Part shown: positions 43,866-50,804 of the stretch, one piece after another
Layout: each line of letters opens with the position of its first letter
Numbering within the stretch: the stretch's first letter is position 1
Program-made: the position numbers and the translations under genes
Notes under the pieces: model-generated
What the model saw: only the letters and a program-made list of their open reading frames with translations
Told to the model about the DNA's origin: nothing
Database searches by the model: none
Source: Bacillota bacterium
GTDB taxonomy: Bacteria; Bacillota; Clostridia; Acetivibrionales; DTU013
Length of the DNA stretch: 64,000 nucleotides
Assembly (NCBI GenBank): GCA_023411575.1
Contig: JAEYOP010000030.1
Span: forward strand, 263,876 to 327,875
Direction: 5' to 3'

Positions 43866-44306
43866 ATGAAAGTGAAAAAGTTATTGGTGGTTGGCATGCT
43901 CATGACAGTTATGCTTTTGGCGTTTGCAGGATGCGGCGGTTCGGATTCCGGCGACAGCGCTGCAGCAGATTCCGCTGTAGAAAGTACTGCTCCTGCCGAG
44001 GCGGAGACAGTTGAACAGGCTGCCACGGAACAGATAGCAGAAGCGGCCAATACCCAGACCAAGGCGGAAGACCTGGTTGGCAGCTGGGTAGACGTAAACG
44101 CTGCGGACCGGTTTGTCAATATAGCAGCGGATGGGGCTGCTTATTCCTATGAAGATAACGAAGGAAAACTCGCCGCTACATTTGAAGAAGGCGTCCTGAA
44201 AATCAGCGTATCCGACACGGATAAGGCCGACGCTTACATCGATGCGGCTACAGGCCATCTGATGGTGGTTTACCAGGATAATATTTCCGAGTACGCCAAG
44301 AAATAA
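43866..44306 (+). CDS. Small lipoprotein, unknown function
   Basis: 146 aa. The signal peptide (MKVKKLLVVGMLMTVMLLAF) ends in a lipobox AGC (Cys22). An acidic, Ala/Ser/Glu-rich linker follows, then a small beta-domain beginning LVGSWVDVNAADRFVNI, with a repeated strand pattern (YEDNEGKLAATFEEGVLKISV) that resembles lipocalin- or DUF4352-like folds. Anchored outside the membrane. It sits between proA and proB but nothing connects it to proline. Confidence 0.75.
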   Translation: MKVKKLLVVGMLMTVMLLAFAGCGGSDSGDSAAADSAVESTAPAEAETVEQAATEQIAEAANTQTKAEDLVGSWVDVNAADRFVNIAADGAAYSYEDNEGKLAATFEEGVLKISVSDTDKADAYIDAATGHLMVVYQDNISEYAKK

Positions 44307-44330
44307 TTCCAAAGCCGAATATGGATAACC

Positions 44331-44374
44331 AGGGGGCTGCTTCCGTCAGAGAGAGAATGGAAACGCCCCCTTTT
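44331..44374 (+). terminator. Probable terminator after the small lipoprotein gene
   Basis: GGGGGC and GCCCCC arms, with an inner TTCC/GGAA pairing, followed by TTTT. The T-run is short, and the proB start lies 55 bases beyond, so read-through is possible. Confidence 0.55.
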
Positions 44375-44426
44375 GCCGCTTTATCCCTTTTGCGGCAGGA
44401 TCAATAAAACCGGGAGTGACGGTAAA

Positions 44427-45242
44427 ATGAGCAACGAGAGATCAGCGTTGGGCAAGGCGAACCGGATTGTCGTCAAGGTCGGAACATCAACGCTTACTTA
44501 TGACAACGGCAAGGTAAACTTTACGAGGATAGACAAGCTCGCAAGGGTATTGTCGGACCTGCTGAACCAGGACAAGGAGGTTGTCCTGGTCACTTCAGGC
44601 GCGATCGGCGTGGGCGTCGGCAAGCTGAAGCTGAAGGAAAAACCCAAGACCGTCCAGGAAAAGCAGGCCGTTGCCGCGGTCGGACAATGCGAGCTGATGC
44701 ATATCTACAGCAAATTCTTTTCCGAATACGGCCATACGGTGGGGCAGATTCTGCTTACCCGCGACGTCATTGAGGAGGAGCATACGAGGCACAATGTGGT
44801 CAATACCTTTGAAACCCTCTTAAAGAGCAGAATAGTGCCCATTGTAAATGAAAATGACTCCGTATCCATCGATGAAATAGAATACGGCGAAAAGCGGGTA
44901 TTCGGCGATAACGATACGCTGTCGGCCATCGTTTCCGATTTGGTGAATGCCGACCTGCTGATCATATTGTCCGATATAGACGGCTTTTATGACAGCGACC
45001 CGAGAAGCAACAGCAATTCGAAGCTGCTGTCCGTTATCCGCGAAATCACGCCGGAGGTGGAAAAATGCGCCGGCGGGGCGGGGTCCAGAAGGGGAACCGG
45101 CGGAATGGTCACAAAGCTTGCGGCTGCGAAGCTGGCGCTTGCAAAAGGGTTTGACATGGTTCTGGCCAGCGGGGCGGAACCGGGAATCATCCTGGACGTG
45201 ATCGCAGGCGCTGAGGTGGGAACCCTTTTTACCGCCAATTAG
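44427..45242 (+). CDS. proB: Glutamate 5-kinase (short form without PUA domain)
   Basis: 271 aa from the ATG at 44427 (GGGAGTGACGG upstream). The amino-acid kinase fold is complete: RIVVKVGTSTLTYDNGKV, the SGAIGVGVGKL glycine loop, IVNENDSVS and GGMVTKLAAAKLA. It phosphorylates glutamate to glutamyl-5-phosphate. The C-terminal PUA domain of the 367-aa E. coli enzyme is absent, as in several Clostridia and Thermotoga-type enzymes. Feedback by proline acts on the kinase domain and can remain. Confidence 0.93.
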   Translation: MSNERSALGKANRIVVKVGTSTLTYDNGKVNFTRIDKLARVLSDLLNQDKEVVLVTSGAIGVGVGKLKLKEKPKTVQEKQAVAAVGQCELMHIYSKFFSEYGHTVGQILLTRDVIEEEHTRHNVVNTFETLLKSRIVPIVNENDSVSIDEIEYGEKRVFGDNDTLSAIVSDLVNADLLIILSDIDGFYDSDPRSNSNSKLLSVIREITPEVEKCAGGAGSRRGTGGMVTKLAAAKLALAKGFDMVLASGAEPGIILDVIAGAEVGTLFTAN

Positions 45243-45302
45243 GCGTTTTGTCCTATTTTTCAAGGGCATAAGATGCATAGGCATAAAATGCACAACAAGA
45301 AA

Positions 45303-45353
45303 GACGGTCCTTCCTTGATTTTGGGGTTCAAGTAAAGGCCGTCCTTTTATTTT
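45303..45353. terminator. Bidirectional terminator between proB and PBP1A genes
   Basis: GACGG plus CCTTCCTTG pairs imperfectly with CAAGTAAAGG plus CCGTC, followed on the plus strand by TTTTATTTT. It lies between two convergent genes. Confidence 0.7.
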
Positions 45354-45414
45354 GCACTGTTTCGCCTATCCTACCTGCTTGTCCGCTTCGTTGCCCTGCC
45401 GTACCACGCTTGCC

Positions 45415-47904
45415 TTATGGCTGGGTTTGTATGGCTGAACCGGTCGCATTTCCTCCCACACCCGGCAGAGCAGTATTTGTCGTTATGCTTGAATTCACAG
45501 CGGGGGTACCGCCGTGAACCGTGCAGTATTCACCTGCGGGCAGCTCATATTTTATATCCTTCGGAGCAGGTTCGCCCGGTTTCGTGGGCATATACGGCGT
45601 GCCGCGCTGAATGAATACCTGGGTCACCACCTTGTCCAGCGGGCAGTTCGGGCCTGCAAGAAGATTGCGTCCATAGACATCCTTGCTTTCCGTACAGACC
45701 GAAGCTTCCACATGGAGCGTACAGGGATCGTCATCCCGTGGTTCCGTTCCCTTGATAAAATACTCCACCCGGGTCGCGTTCCCGCGGGGATCGTGCTCGC
45801 ACAAAGCGGTGGCAACCTTGCCGGAATAGACGCAGATCTTCTTCTGGACAATACCGGAGGGCACCGGATCAAAATCCTTCTTCGGCAGGTCTATATGCAC
45901 CTTCTTCATAACGGCGGCCCAAATCTTCATCGCCTGGTTGTATTCGTCCTTTTTCAGGGCAATCGGCTCGGAGCCGTTGTTGTCGTATCCGTACCAGACC
46001 GCCGCCGTATAATAAGGCGTATAGCCTACGAACCACTTGTCTATGTTGCTGCTGGTCGTACCGGTTTTACCGGCGACAGGCATTCCGATGATTTTCTCAT
46101 TGACATAAGCCGCCGCAGTACCGGAGTGGGGATAGGTATTCTCCTTGCCCGTGGTGACGCCTTTCATCATATCCCGCATGAGAAAGGCGGTTTGCTCGCT
46201 GTATGCCGCCTGGTAGGCGGGTTTCTTGTCGATCAGCGTTTTCCCGGAGGAGTCCTTCACCAGGGTAAAGGTAGTGGGCTCGTAATACATGCCCTTGTGA
46301 ACGAAAGGAACGTAGGCGGCGGCCATCTGAAGGGGATTGACGCCGGTTTCCAGACCGCCCATGACCAGGGAGAGGTATTTTTCCTTTTCCCGGTCAATCC
46401 CCACTCTTTTCAGGTAATCGACGGAACTGTCGGCGCCGAGGATCTCCTTCCATATTCTTGCCGCAACGACGTTCACCGAATTCTTCAGCCCGTTTCGGAC
46501 CGAGGTGAGGCCATCGTGCTCATTGTCGTAATTTCTGGGGTATTCCTTGTCGGAATCCTTCTCCAAGGGCGATTTCATGTATACCGGCACATCATCGATA
46601 ATGGTTGCCGGCGTGATCAGCTTCAGGTCGATTGCCGGGGCATATACCACAAGAGGCTTGATGCTGGAACCAGGCTGTCTTTTCATCAGGGAGGAGGAGG
46701 CCCTGTTCAGGGTATTGCTGGCCTCCTTCTTGCCGTACCCCCCATACAGCGCTTTGACCTGGCCGTTTTGCGCATCAATGATGACCATGGCCGACTGCGG
46801 GTGCTCCAGCTGCCGTTTGGCCGTCTCGTTGATCAGCGGGAAATATTCGTCGTCGTTGAATACCTGGTCCATGGCGGATTGCACGGAAGGGTCCTGCGTC
46901 GTGTGGATTTCCAAACCGCTGTTGTAGATCATGTAATTGGCCATTGTGGAGGACATGTTGTAATCCTTCATCAAGGCGTTCCGCACATCGATGATCACCT
47001 GGTCCACAAAGTAGCTCTGGACGCTGGTAACCTTTTTGGATTGCTCCTGGGAGGCATATTTGAGGTCTTCCACCATGGCCGTGTCATATTCGGTCTGGCC
47101 GATCATCCCGAACTCCAGCATCTGGCCCAGTATGACTTCCTGCCTGTCCTTGGCGTTTTTGCGCCCCTGCTCCGTAAACGGATCGTAGGTCCCGGGCCTG
47201 TTGGTAATTCCGGCCAGCAGGGCGCACTGGGCAAGCGTCAGCTCCTGGACGGGCTTCCCGAAGTATTTTTTGGAGGCGGACTGGACGCCGTAGCAGCTGT
47301 GGCCCCAATAGCTCACATTCATGTAGAGCTCGAGGATCTGCCACTTTTCCAGCTTGCGCTCCAGCTGTATGGCTATGTACCATTCCTGCACCTTGCGCTG
47401 CAGCGAACGTTGATCATTTCCGGTTATGTTCTTGACGACCTGTTGTGTGATAGTGCTGCCTCCGTGGGTGCTTCCCTTTCCGGTGACAAATGTGAAGCCT
47501 GCGCTTAAAATCCTTTTCAGGTCGATGCCCGGGTGGGTGTAGAAGCGTTCGTCCTCGATAGCGACAATGGCGTCCTTCAGGTATTTCGGGACTTCCTTGT
47601 CCGTGATCGGTTCACTGTCCTTGTTGTCCTTGCCGGTCAGCTTCTGGATCACATTGCCTCTGCTGTCATAAATAAAAGTGGTCTTATTGGAAATCATTGT
47701 TTCCAGCTGCTCGTCCCGGATCGGCTCCGCCGTCTTTACATAGCCGTATATGGCGCCGCCTGCGATGCCGGCCAGGGCGCAGCCCAGCGCTACAAAGAAA
47801 ATGACCAGGAATTTTATGACCGTAAACAGGAACTTCCTTGCGGAAGATGCTTTTTTCGTTTTTTTCGCCGCCCCATTGGGAGAGGGCCTGGAAGTGGAGC
47901 CCAT
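45415..47904 (-). CDS. Class A penicillin-binding protein (PBP1A type)
   Basis: 829 aa from the ATG at 47904, which has AAGGAGG eight bases upstream. A basic cytoplasmic start and one membrane helix (about residues 23-48) are followed by the glycosyltransferase domain, with AIVAIEDERFYTHPGID, GGSTITQQVVKN and ERKLEKWQILELYMN. The transpeptidase domain has SxxK in RQPGSSIKPL, SxN in LKNSVNVVA and KTG in VAGKTGTT, all intact. A C-terminal tail with several cysteines and Pro/Gly-rich stretches follows. It polymerises and cross-links peptidoglycan outside the membrane. Confidence 0.95.
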   Translation of the reverse strand: MGSTSRPSPNGAAKKTKKASSARKFLFTVIKFLVIFFVALGCALAGIAGGAIYGYVKTAEPIRDEQLETMISNKTTFIYDSRGNVIQKLTGKDNKDSEPITDKEVPKYLKDAIVAIEDERFYTHPGIDLKRILSAGFTFVTGKGSTHGGSTITQQVVKNITGNDQRSLQRKVQEWYIAIQLERKLEKWQILELYMNVSYWGHSCYGVQSASKKYFGKPVQELTLAQCALLAGITNRPGTYDPFTEQGRKNAKDRQEVILGQMLEFGMIGQTEYDTAMVEDLKYASQEQSKKVTSVQSYFVDQVIIDVRNALMKDYNMSSTMANYMIYNSGLEIHTTQDPSVQSAMDQVFNDDEYFPLINETAKRQLEHPQSAMVIIDAQNGQVKALYGGYGKKEASNTLNRASSSLMKRQPGSSIKPLVVYAPAIDLKLITPATIIDDVPVYMKSPLEKDSDKEYPRNYDNEHDGLTSVRNGLKNSVNVVAARIWKEILGADSSVDYLKRVGIDREKEKYLSLVMGGLETGVNPLQMAAAYVPFVHKGMYYEPTTFTLVKDSSGKTLIDKKPAYQAAYSEQTAFLMRDMMKGVTTGKENTYPHSGTAAAYVNEKIIGMPVAGKTGTTSSNIDKWFVGYTPYYTAAVWYGYDNNGSEPIALKKDEYNQAMKIWAAVMKKVHIDLPKKDFDPVPSGIVQKKICVYSGKVATALCEHDPRGNATRVEYFIKGTEPRDDDPCTLHVEASVCTESKDVYGRNLLAGPNCPLDKVVTQVFIQRGTPYMPTKPGEPAPKDIKYELPAGEYCTVHGGTPAVNSSITTNTALPGVGGNATGSAIQTQP

Positions 47905-48083
47905 GAACGTCCTCCTTATAAATAAAAAGTAAACCATCCATAATGTGGTTAGACTAATCGGTGCTTGAATATGTTCCGGACTATCTTCCGGCCGTTCCCG
48001 CACATATTTTTTACATTATAACACAAATGATTTTTTCCTGCAAAAATACAGGGAATATGCCATAATTCCGATTTTGCGGGGTA

Positions 48084-48136
48084 CTTAGGGATGACCGAAT
48101 CATAAATACCGTTTTTATGATTCGGTCATCCCTAAG
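48084..48136. repeat. MITE-like palindrome (terminal repeats only)
   Basis: A perfect 23-base inverted repeat with a seven-base centre. The left arm runs 48084-48106 (CTTAGGGATGACCG start), the right arm 48114-48136. The same arm sequence bounds the 164-base element at 49383-49546. Located between the PBP1A gene and the HTH gene, 88 bases before the start codon of the latter. Confidence 0.75.
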
Positions 48137-48223
48137 GAATTTGTGTTGATTAACGCAGGGGGATTCTGTAAAATAAAGATGGCGCAAATTTGCGGCAATC
48201 GGGCGTATGGGAGGAATAAAACA

Positions 48224-48682
48224 GTGCGGATCAAGGTTGGAGAGGTCATAAAGGCAAAAAGGGAAGAAAAAAAGATATCGCTGGTTGATTTTGCGCGGGA
48301 GATCGGGATTTCGCCAGCTTACCTTTCCCAACTGGAAAATGGCCGGAAGGAGAATCCGAAGCTGGAGATCATGCTGAGCATCACGCAGGCCCTCGATATC
48401 GACCTCGACATGCTTCTCGGACTGGAGCAGGAGCCCGAATCCCCGGCCCTGAGGATTCCTTCGCTGCTGCGGCTTGCCATTGCAAAGGACAGGAACCTCA
48501 AGGTCCTTGAGGACAAGGAAGTGCAAAGGAAGGTCAGCAGCCTTTTGGACCGGACTCTCGAGTGCAAGTACCTGATAGAAGATAAAAACCTGTACAGCCT
48601 GTTCCTGGAGGATCTCAGCATACAACTGGAAAATACGCTAAAAAGATATATGGCCATGGAAATTATCCTGAACAGCAAATAG
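48224..48682 (+). CDS. XRE-family helix-turn-helix protein
   Basis: 152 aa from a GTG at 48224 preceded by GGGAGG. The N-terminal HTH is VGEVIKAKREEKKISLVDFA, then REIGISPAYLSQLENGRKEN, a standard XRE domain. The C-terminal 85 residues are helical and leucine-rich, perhaps for dimerisation, with no recognisable ligand fold. Targets unknown; the neighbouring small membrane protein is a candidate. Confidence 0.8.
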   Translation: MRIKVGEVIKAKREEKKISLVDFAREIGISPAYLSQLENGRKENPKLEIMLSITQALDIDLDMLLGLEQEPESPALRIPSLLRLAIAKDRNLKVLEDKEVQRKVSSLLDRTLECKYLIEDKNLYSLFLEDLSIQLENTLKRYMAMEIILNSK

Positions 48683-48733
48683 GCCATGCACCGGCAGAAA
48701 CCCCCCTGCATACTATGGCACGGGGGTGATTTT

Positions 48734-48892
48734 ATGCTCAGGAACAGCATTCTTTACCGCAGGCTGTGGTACGTAAGGAAGCGGAACATAAAGAAGATCC
48801 ACCTGCTGCTCCGCCTTGCCCTTGCCGCCGCGATCCTGTGGGCCGTTTTCACCTTGTCGCGGCAGGATATCCTGTCCGCCCTTGGTTTTTGA
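48734..48892 (+). CDS. Small membrane protein
   Basis: 52 aa from an ATG behind GGGGGTGAT. The basic N-terminal half (LYRRLWYVRKRNIKKIH) and one hydrophobic helix (LLLRLALAAAILWAVFTL) predict a single-span membrane protein. It begins 51 bases after the HTH gene on the same strand and is probably co-transcribed. No family recognised. The coding assignment rests on RBS, start and composition only. Confidence 0.5.
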   Translation: MLRNSILYRRLWYVRKRNIKKIHLLLRLALAAAILWAVFTLSRQDILSALGF

Positions 48893-48910
48893 AGCTACTT
48901 CCGGACGAAC

Positions 48911-49345
48911 TTATTTATCATCATAGACTTCTTCGAGTACGTTGCTCTTTTTATAATTCTTTTTGGAACTGCTCTTTTCCGGGACCGCGTCTCCGGAGGA
49001 GGCTTCCATCATGCTGCATTTGCCCTGAAATAAAGCGCCCTCGTCGGCTACAAAGCTGTTTACCCGGATATCGCCGTAAAGCTTCGCCGTCGAAAGGATT
49101 TTCAGCAGGCCCTTCGCTGTGATATTTCCTTCCACCGTACCGGACAGATGCACATTGGAGCACTCAATATTCCCCGTTATTGTGGAATTTTCCCCAATAT
49201 AGACATCGCCTGTCACCTTGACGTCGCCTTTTACCTTTCCGTCGATCCGCATGGACCCTTCGGATACGATATTTCCCGTGAAAGTCGTATTAAAACCGAT
49301 CAGTGTGTCGACTCCCTCGCGGAAGCCCGCATTCTTCTTGAACAT
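48911..49345 (-). CDS. Bactofilin family protein
   Basis: 144 aa from the ATG at 49345 (AAGGAGG upstream). The core is the bactofilin right-handed beta-helix (DUF583/CcmA), with periodic turns: LIGFNTTFTGNIVSEGSMRI, DGKVKGDVKVTGDVYIGE, and NIECSNVHLSGTVEGN. Ser/Lys-rich C-terminal tail. Bactofilins polymerise into membrane-associated filaments and often work with M23 peptidases in cell shape, which fits the M23 gene immediately upstream. Confidence 0.92.
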   Translation of the reverse strand: MFKKNAGFREGVDTLIGFNTTFTGNIVSEGSMRIDGKVKGDVKVTGDVYIGENSTITGNIECSNVHLSGTVEGNITAKGLLKILSTAKLYGDIRVNSFVADEGALFQGKCSMMEASSGDAVPEKSSSKKNYKKSNVLEEVYDDK

Positions 49346-49382
49346 GGCAACTGCCTCCTTTTGCGCCGAATACTGAAATGAC

Positions 49383-49546
49383 CTTAGGAATGACCGAATC
49401 ATAAATTCCGGTTCTGGAGCGGTTATTTTCCGCCCTTACTGTGTTGTCGTCCGTTGCAATAAACCAATTATTGCGCCATCCTCCGCCTTGTAAGGACGAA
49501 AAATCCCTCGCTCAAGAATCCGTTTTTATGATTCGATCATTCCTTA
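49383..49546. mobile_element. MITE-like element, 164 bp
   Basis: Left arm 49383-49405 and right arm 49525-49546 are inverted copies (about 20 of 22 match) of the arms at 48084-48136. The 119-base interior has no open reading frame of note. Its right end supplies the stop codon (TAA, 49546-49544) of the M23 peptidase gene. No flanking direct repeat was evident by eye. Confidence 0.6.
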
Positions 49547-50485
49547 TTTACTGTCCAGATACTGCAGCGGGTCTACGGGTGTCCCGTAAAGGTTGACCTG
49601 GAAGTGCACATGGGGACCGGTGCTGCGGCCGGAACTGCCTACCTTTGCTATTACGTCGCCCTTGCTGACCTTCTGTCCGACCGTTGCGACAAGCTTTGAC
49701 GCATGCCCGTACAGGGTGACAATGCCGCGGCCGTGATCAATCTTCACCGTACGGCCCAAACCGCTTGTGCGTGCTGAAAATATGACCGTGCCGCTTGCGG
49801 CGGCTTTTATATCGGAGCCGTAGGGAGCGCCGATGTCGATCCCCTCATGGTATCTTGTCCTTCTCGTGAACGGATCCTTCCGGTATCCGAAATTGTCGGT
49901 GATATCGCCGGAGGAGGGCCAGAGGGTCGGTATGGTATCCAGGTACTTTTCGAGCTTTTCCTCCGCAGCCGTCAGATCGGCCACCGGGGTATCGGACCGG
50001 CTGTAAAGCCGGGTGAGACCGTCAAGACTTGTCTTGAGATCGCGGATGTCGCTGGTGAAGGCATTGCCGTTCCGGTTGCCGGACCGGTTGGTCTTGGTGG
50101 AGGTCTGCTCTTTCAGGTACTGGTCCGTAAGCTTATTGAAATTCTCCGTATATTCTTCTATTTTGTCGTTTACGCTTTCCTTGAAAGCACTGCTTTCTTC
50201 CTTCAGCTTTTCCACTTCGCTGTCTTTTTCGTCGATCAGCTTGCGCTGCTCCGAATTTGCGCTGTAAAGCTCATTAATGTTCTGCCGGAGCGATTTGTTT
50301 TCTTCGACTGTCCGGGAAATATAAAGGCCTCCGCCGACGAATACGGCGATCAGTAAGATCAGGCCAGCGGCAAGCTTTGCGTATAGAGAAGTGAAACGCA
50401 GCACTTTGACATTACTGGAGGAGTGAGGAACCAAAACGATTGAAAGATATTTTTTTTCCGAGGTATTTGCCTTTCCCTTGTTCAT
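49544..50485 (-). CDS. M23-family metallopeptidase (LytM domain)
   Basis: 313 aa. One membrane helix (about residues 30-51), a long coiled coil (about 55-120: LRQNINELYSANSEQRKLID), and a C-terminal M23 domain with metal motifs HEGIDIG and HVHF plus the closing PVDPLQYLD. The anchor and coiled coil place the peptidase outside the cell, where such enzymes cut peptidoglycan cross-links or activate hydrolases. Encoded just ahead of bactofilin, a known functional pairing. The stop codon lies within the end of a MITE-like element. Confidence 0.92.
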   Translation of the reverse strand: MNKGKANTSEKKYLSIVLVPHSSSNVKVLRFTSLYAKLAAGLILLIAVFVGGGLYISRTVEENKSLRQNINELYSANSEQRKLIDEKDSEVEKLKEESSAFKESVNDKIEEYTENFNKLTDQYLKEQTSTKTNRSGNRNGNAFTSDIRDLKTSLDGLTRLYSRSDTPVADLTAAEEKLEKYLDTIPTLWPSSGDITDNFGYRKDPFTRRTRYHEGIDIGAPYGSDIKAAASGTVIFSARTSGLGRTVKIDHGRGIVTLYGHASKLVATVGQKVSKGDVIAKVGSSGRSTGPHVHFQVNLYGTPVDPLQYLDSK

Positions 50486-50804
50486 TCCCTACCATCCTGT
50501 ATAAATGATAATGCTCTCGTTGTATTTATCTTTTGTACAGTACCGGTCAGTGGAACGGGGTACAGTATTAATTCTACACCTGTTCAAAAAATCCTTTTTT
50601 CCCGGTCCTTTTCTGCAATTATTATTTATAAACGATTCGTGCCGCTTTGTCAAATTTTTATTCTCTGACAGAAGAAGGATTTTGTATTATTATATCGAAT
50701 AATATAGGATAAGCCAAGCGATTTATTTGGAATATCCTATGAAAAATTGAAGCAAAGGGCTTTTGGCTTTCGGACTCTTCCAGAAGACAACGGAGATGAA
50801 TCGG
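50486..50804. other. Divergent intergenic region
   Basis: 319 bases, AT-rich in the middle, between the M23 gene and the chemoreceptor. A plausible promoter for the latter lies at 50665-50693. I see no RNA gene, no repeat and no further reading frame in it. Confidence 0.5.
50665..50693 (+). promoter_or_regulatory. Possible promoter for the chemoreceptor gene
   Basis: CTGACA (50665-50670), 17-base spacer, TATTAT (50688-50693). One mismatch in each hexamer. Confidence 0.4.

Noticed and set aside
45514..47508. 664-codon open frame on the plus strand inside the PBP1A gene
   Set aside because: Shadow of the PBP1A reading frame; the translated sequence is rich in Arg/His/Gly without any domain, and no RBS suits it.
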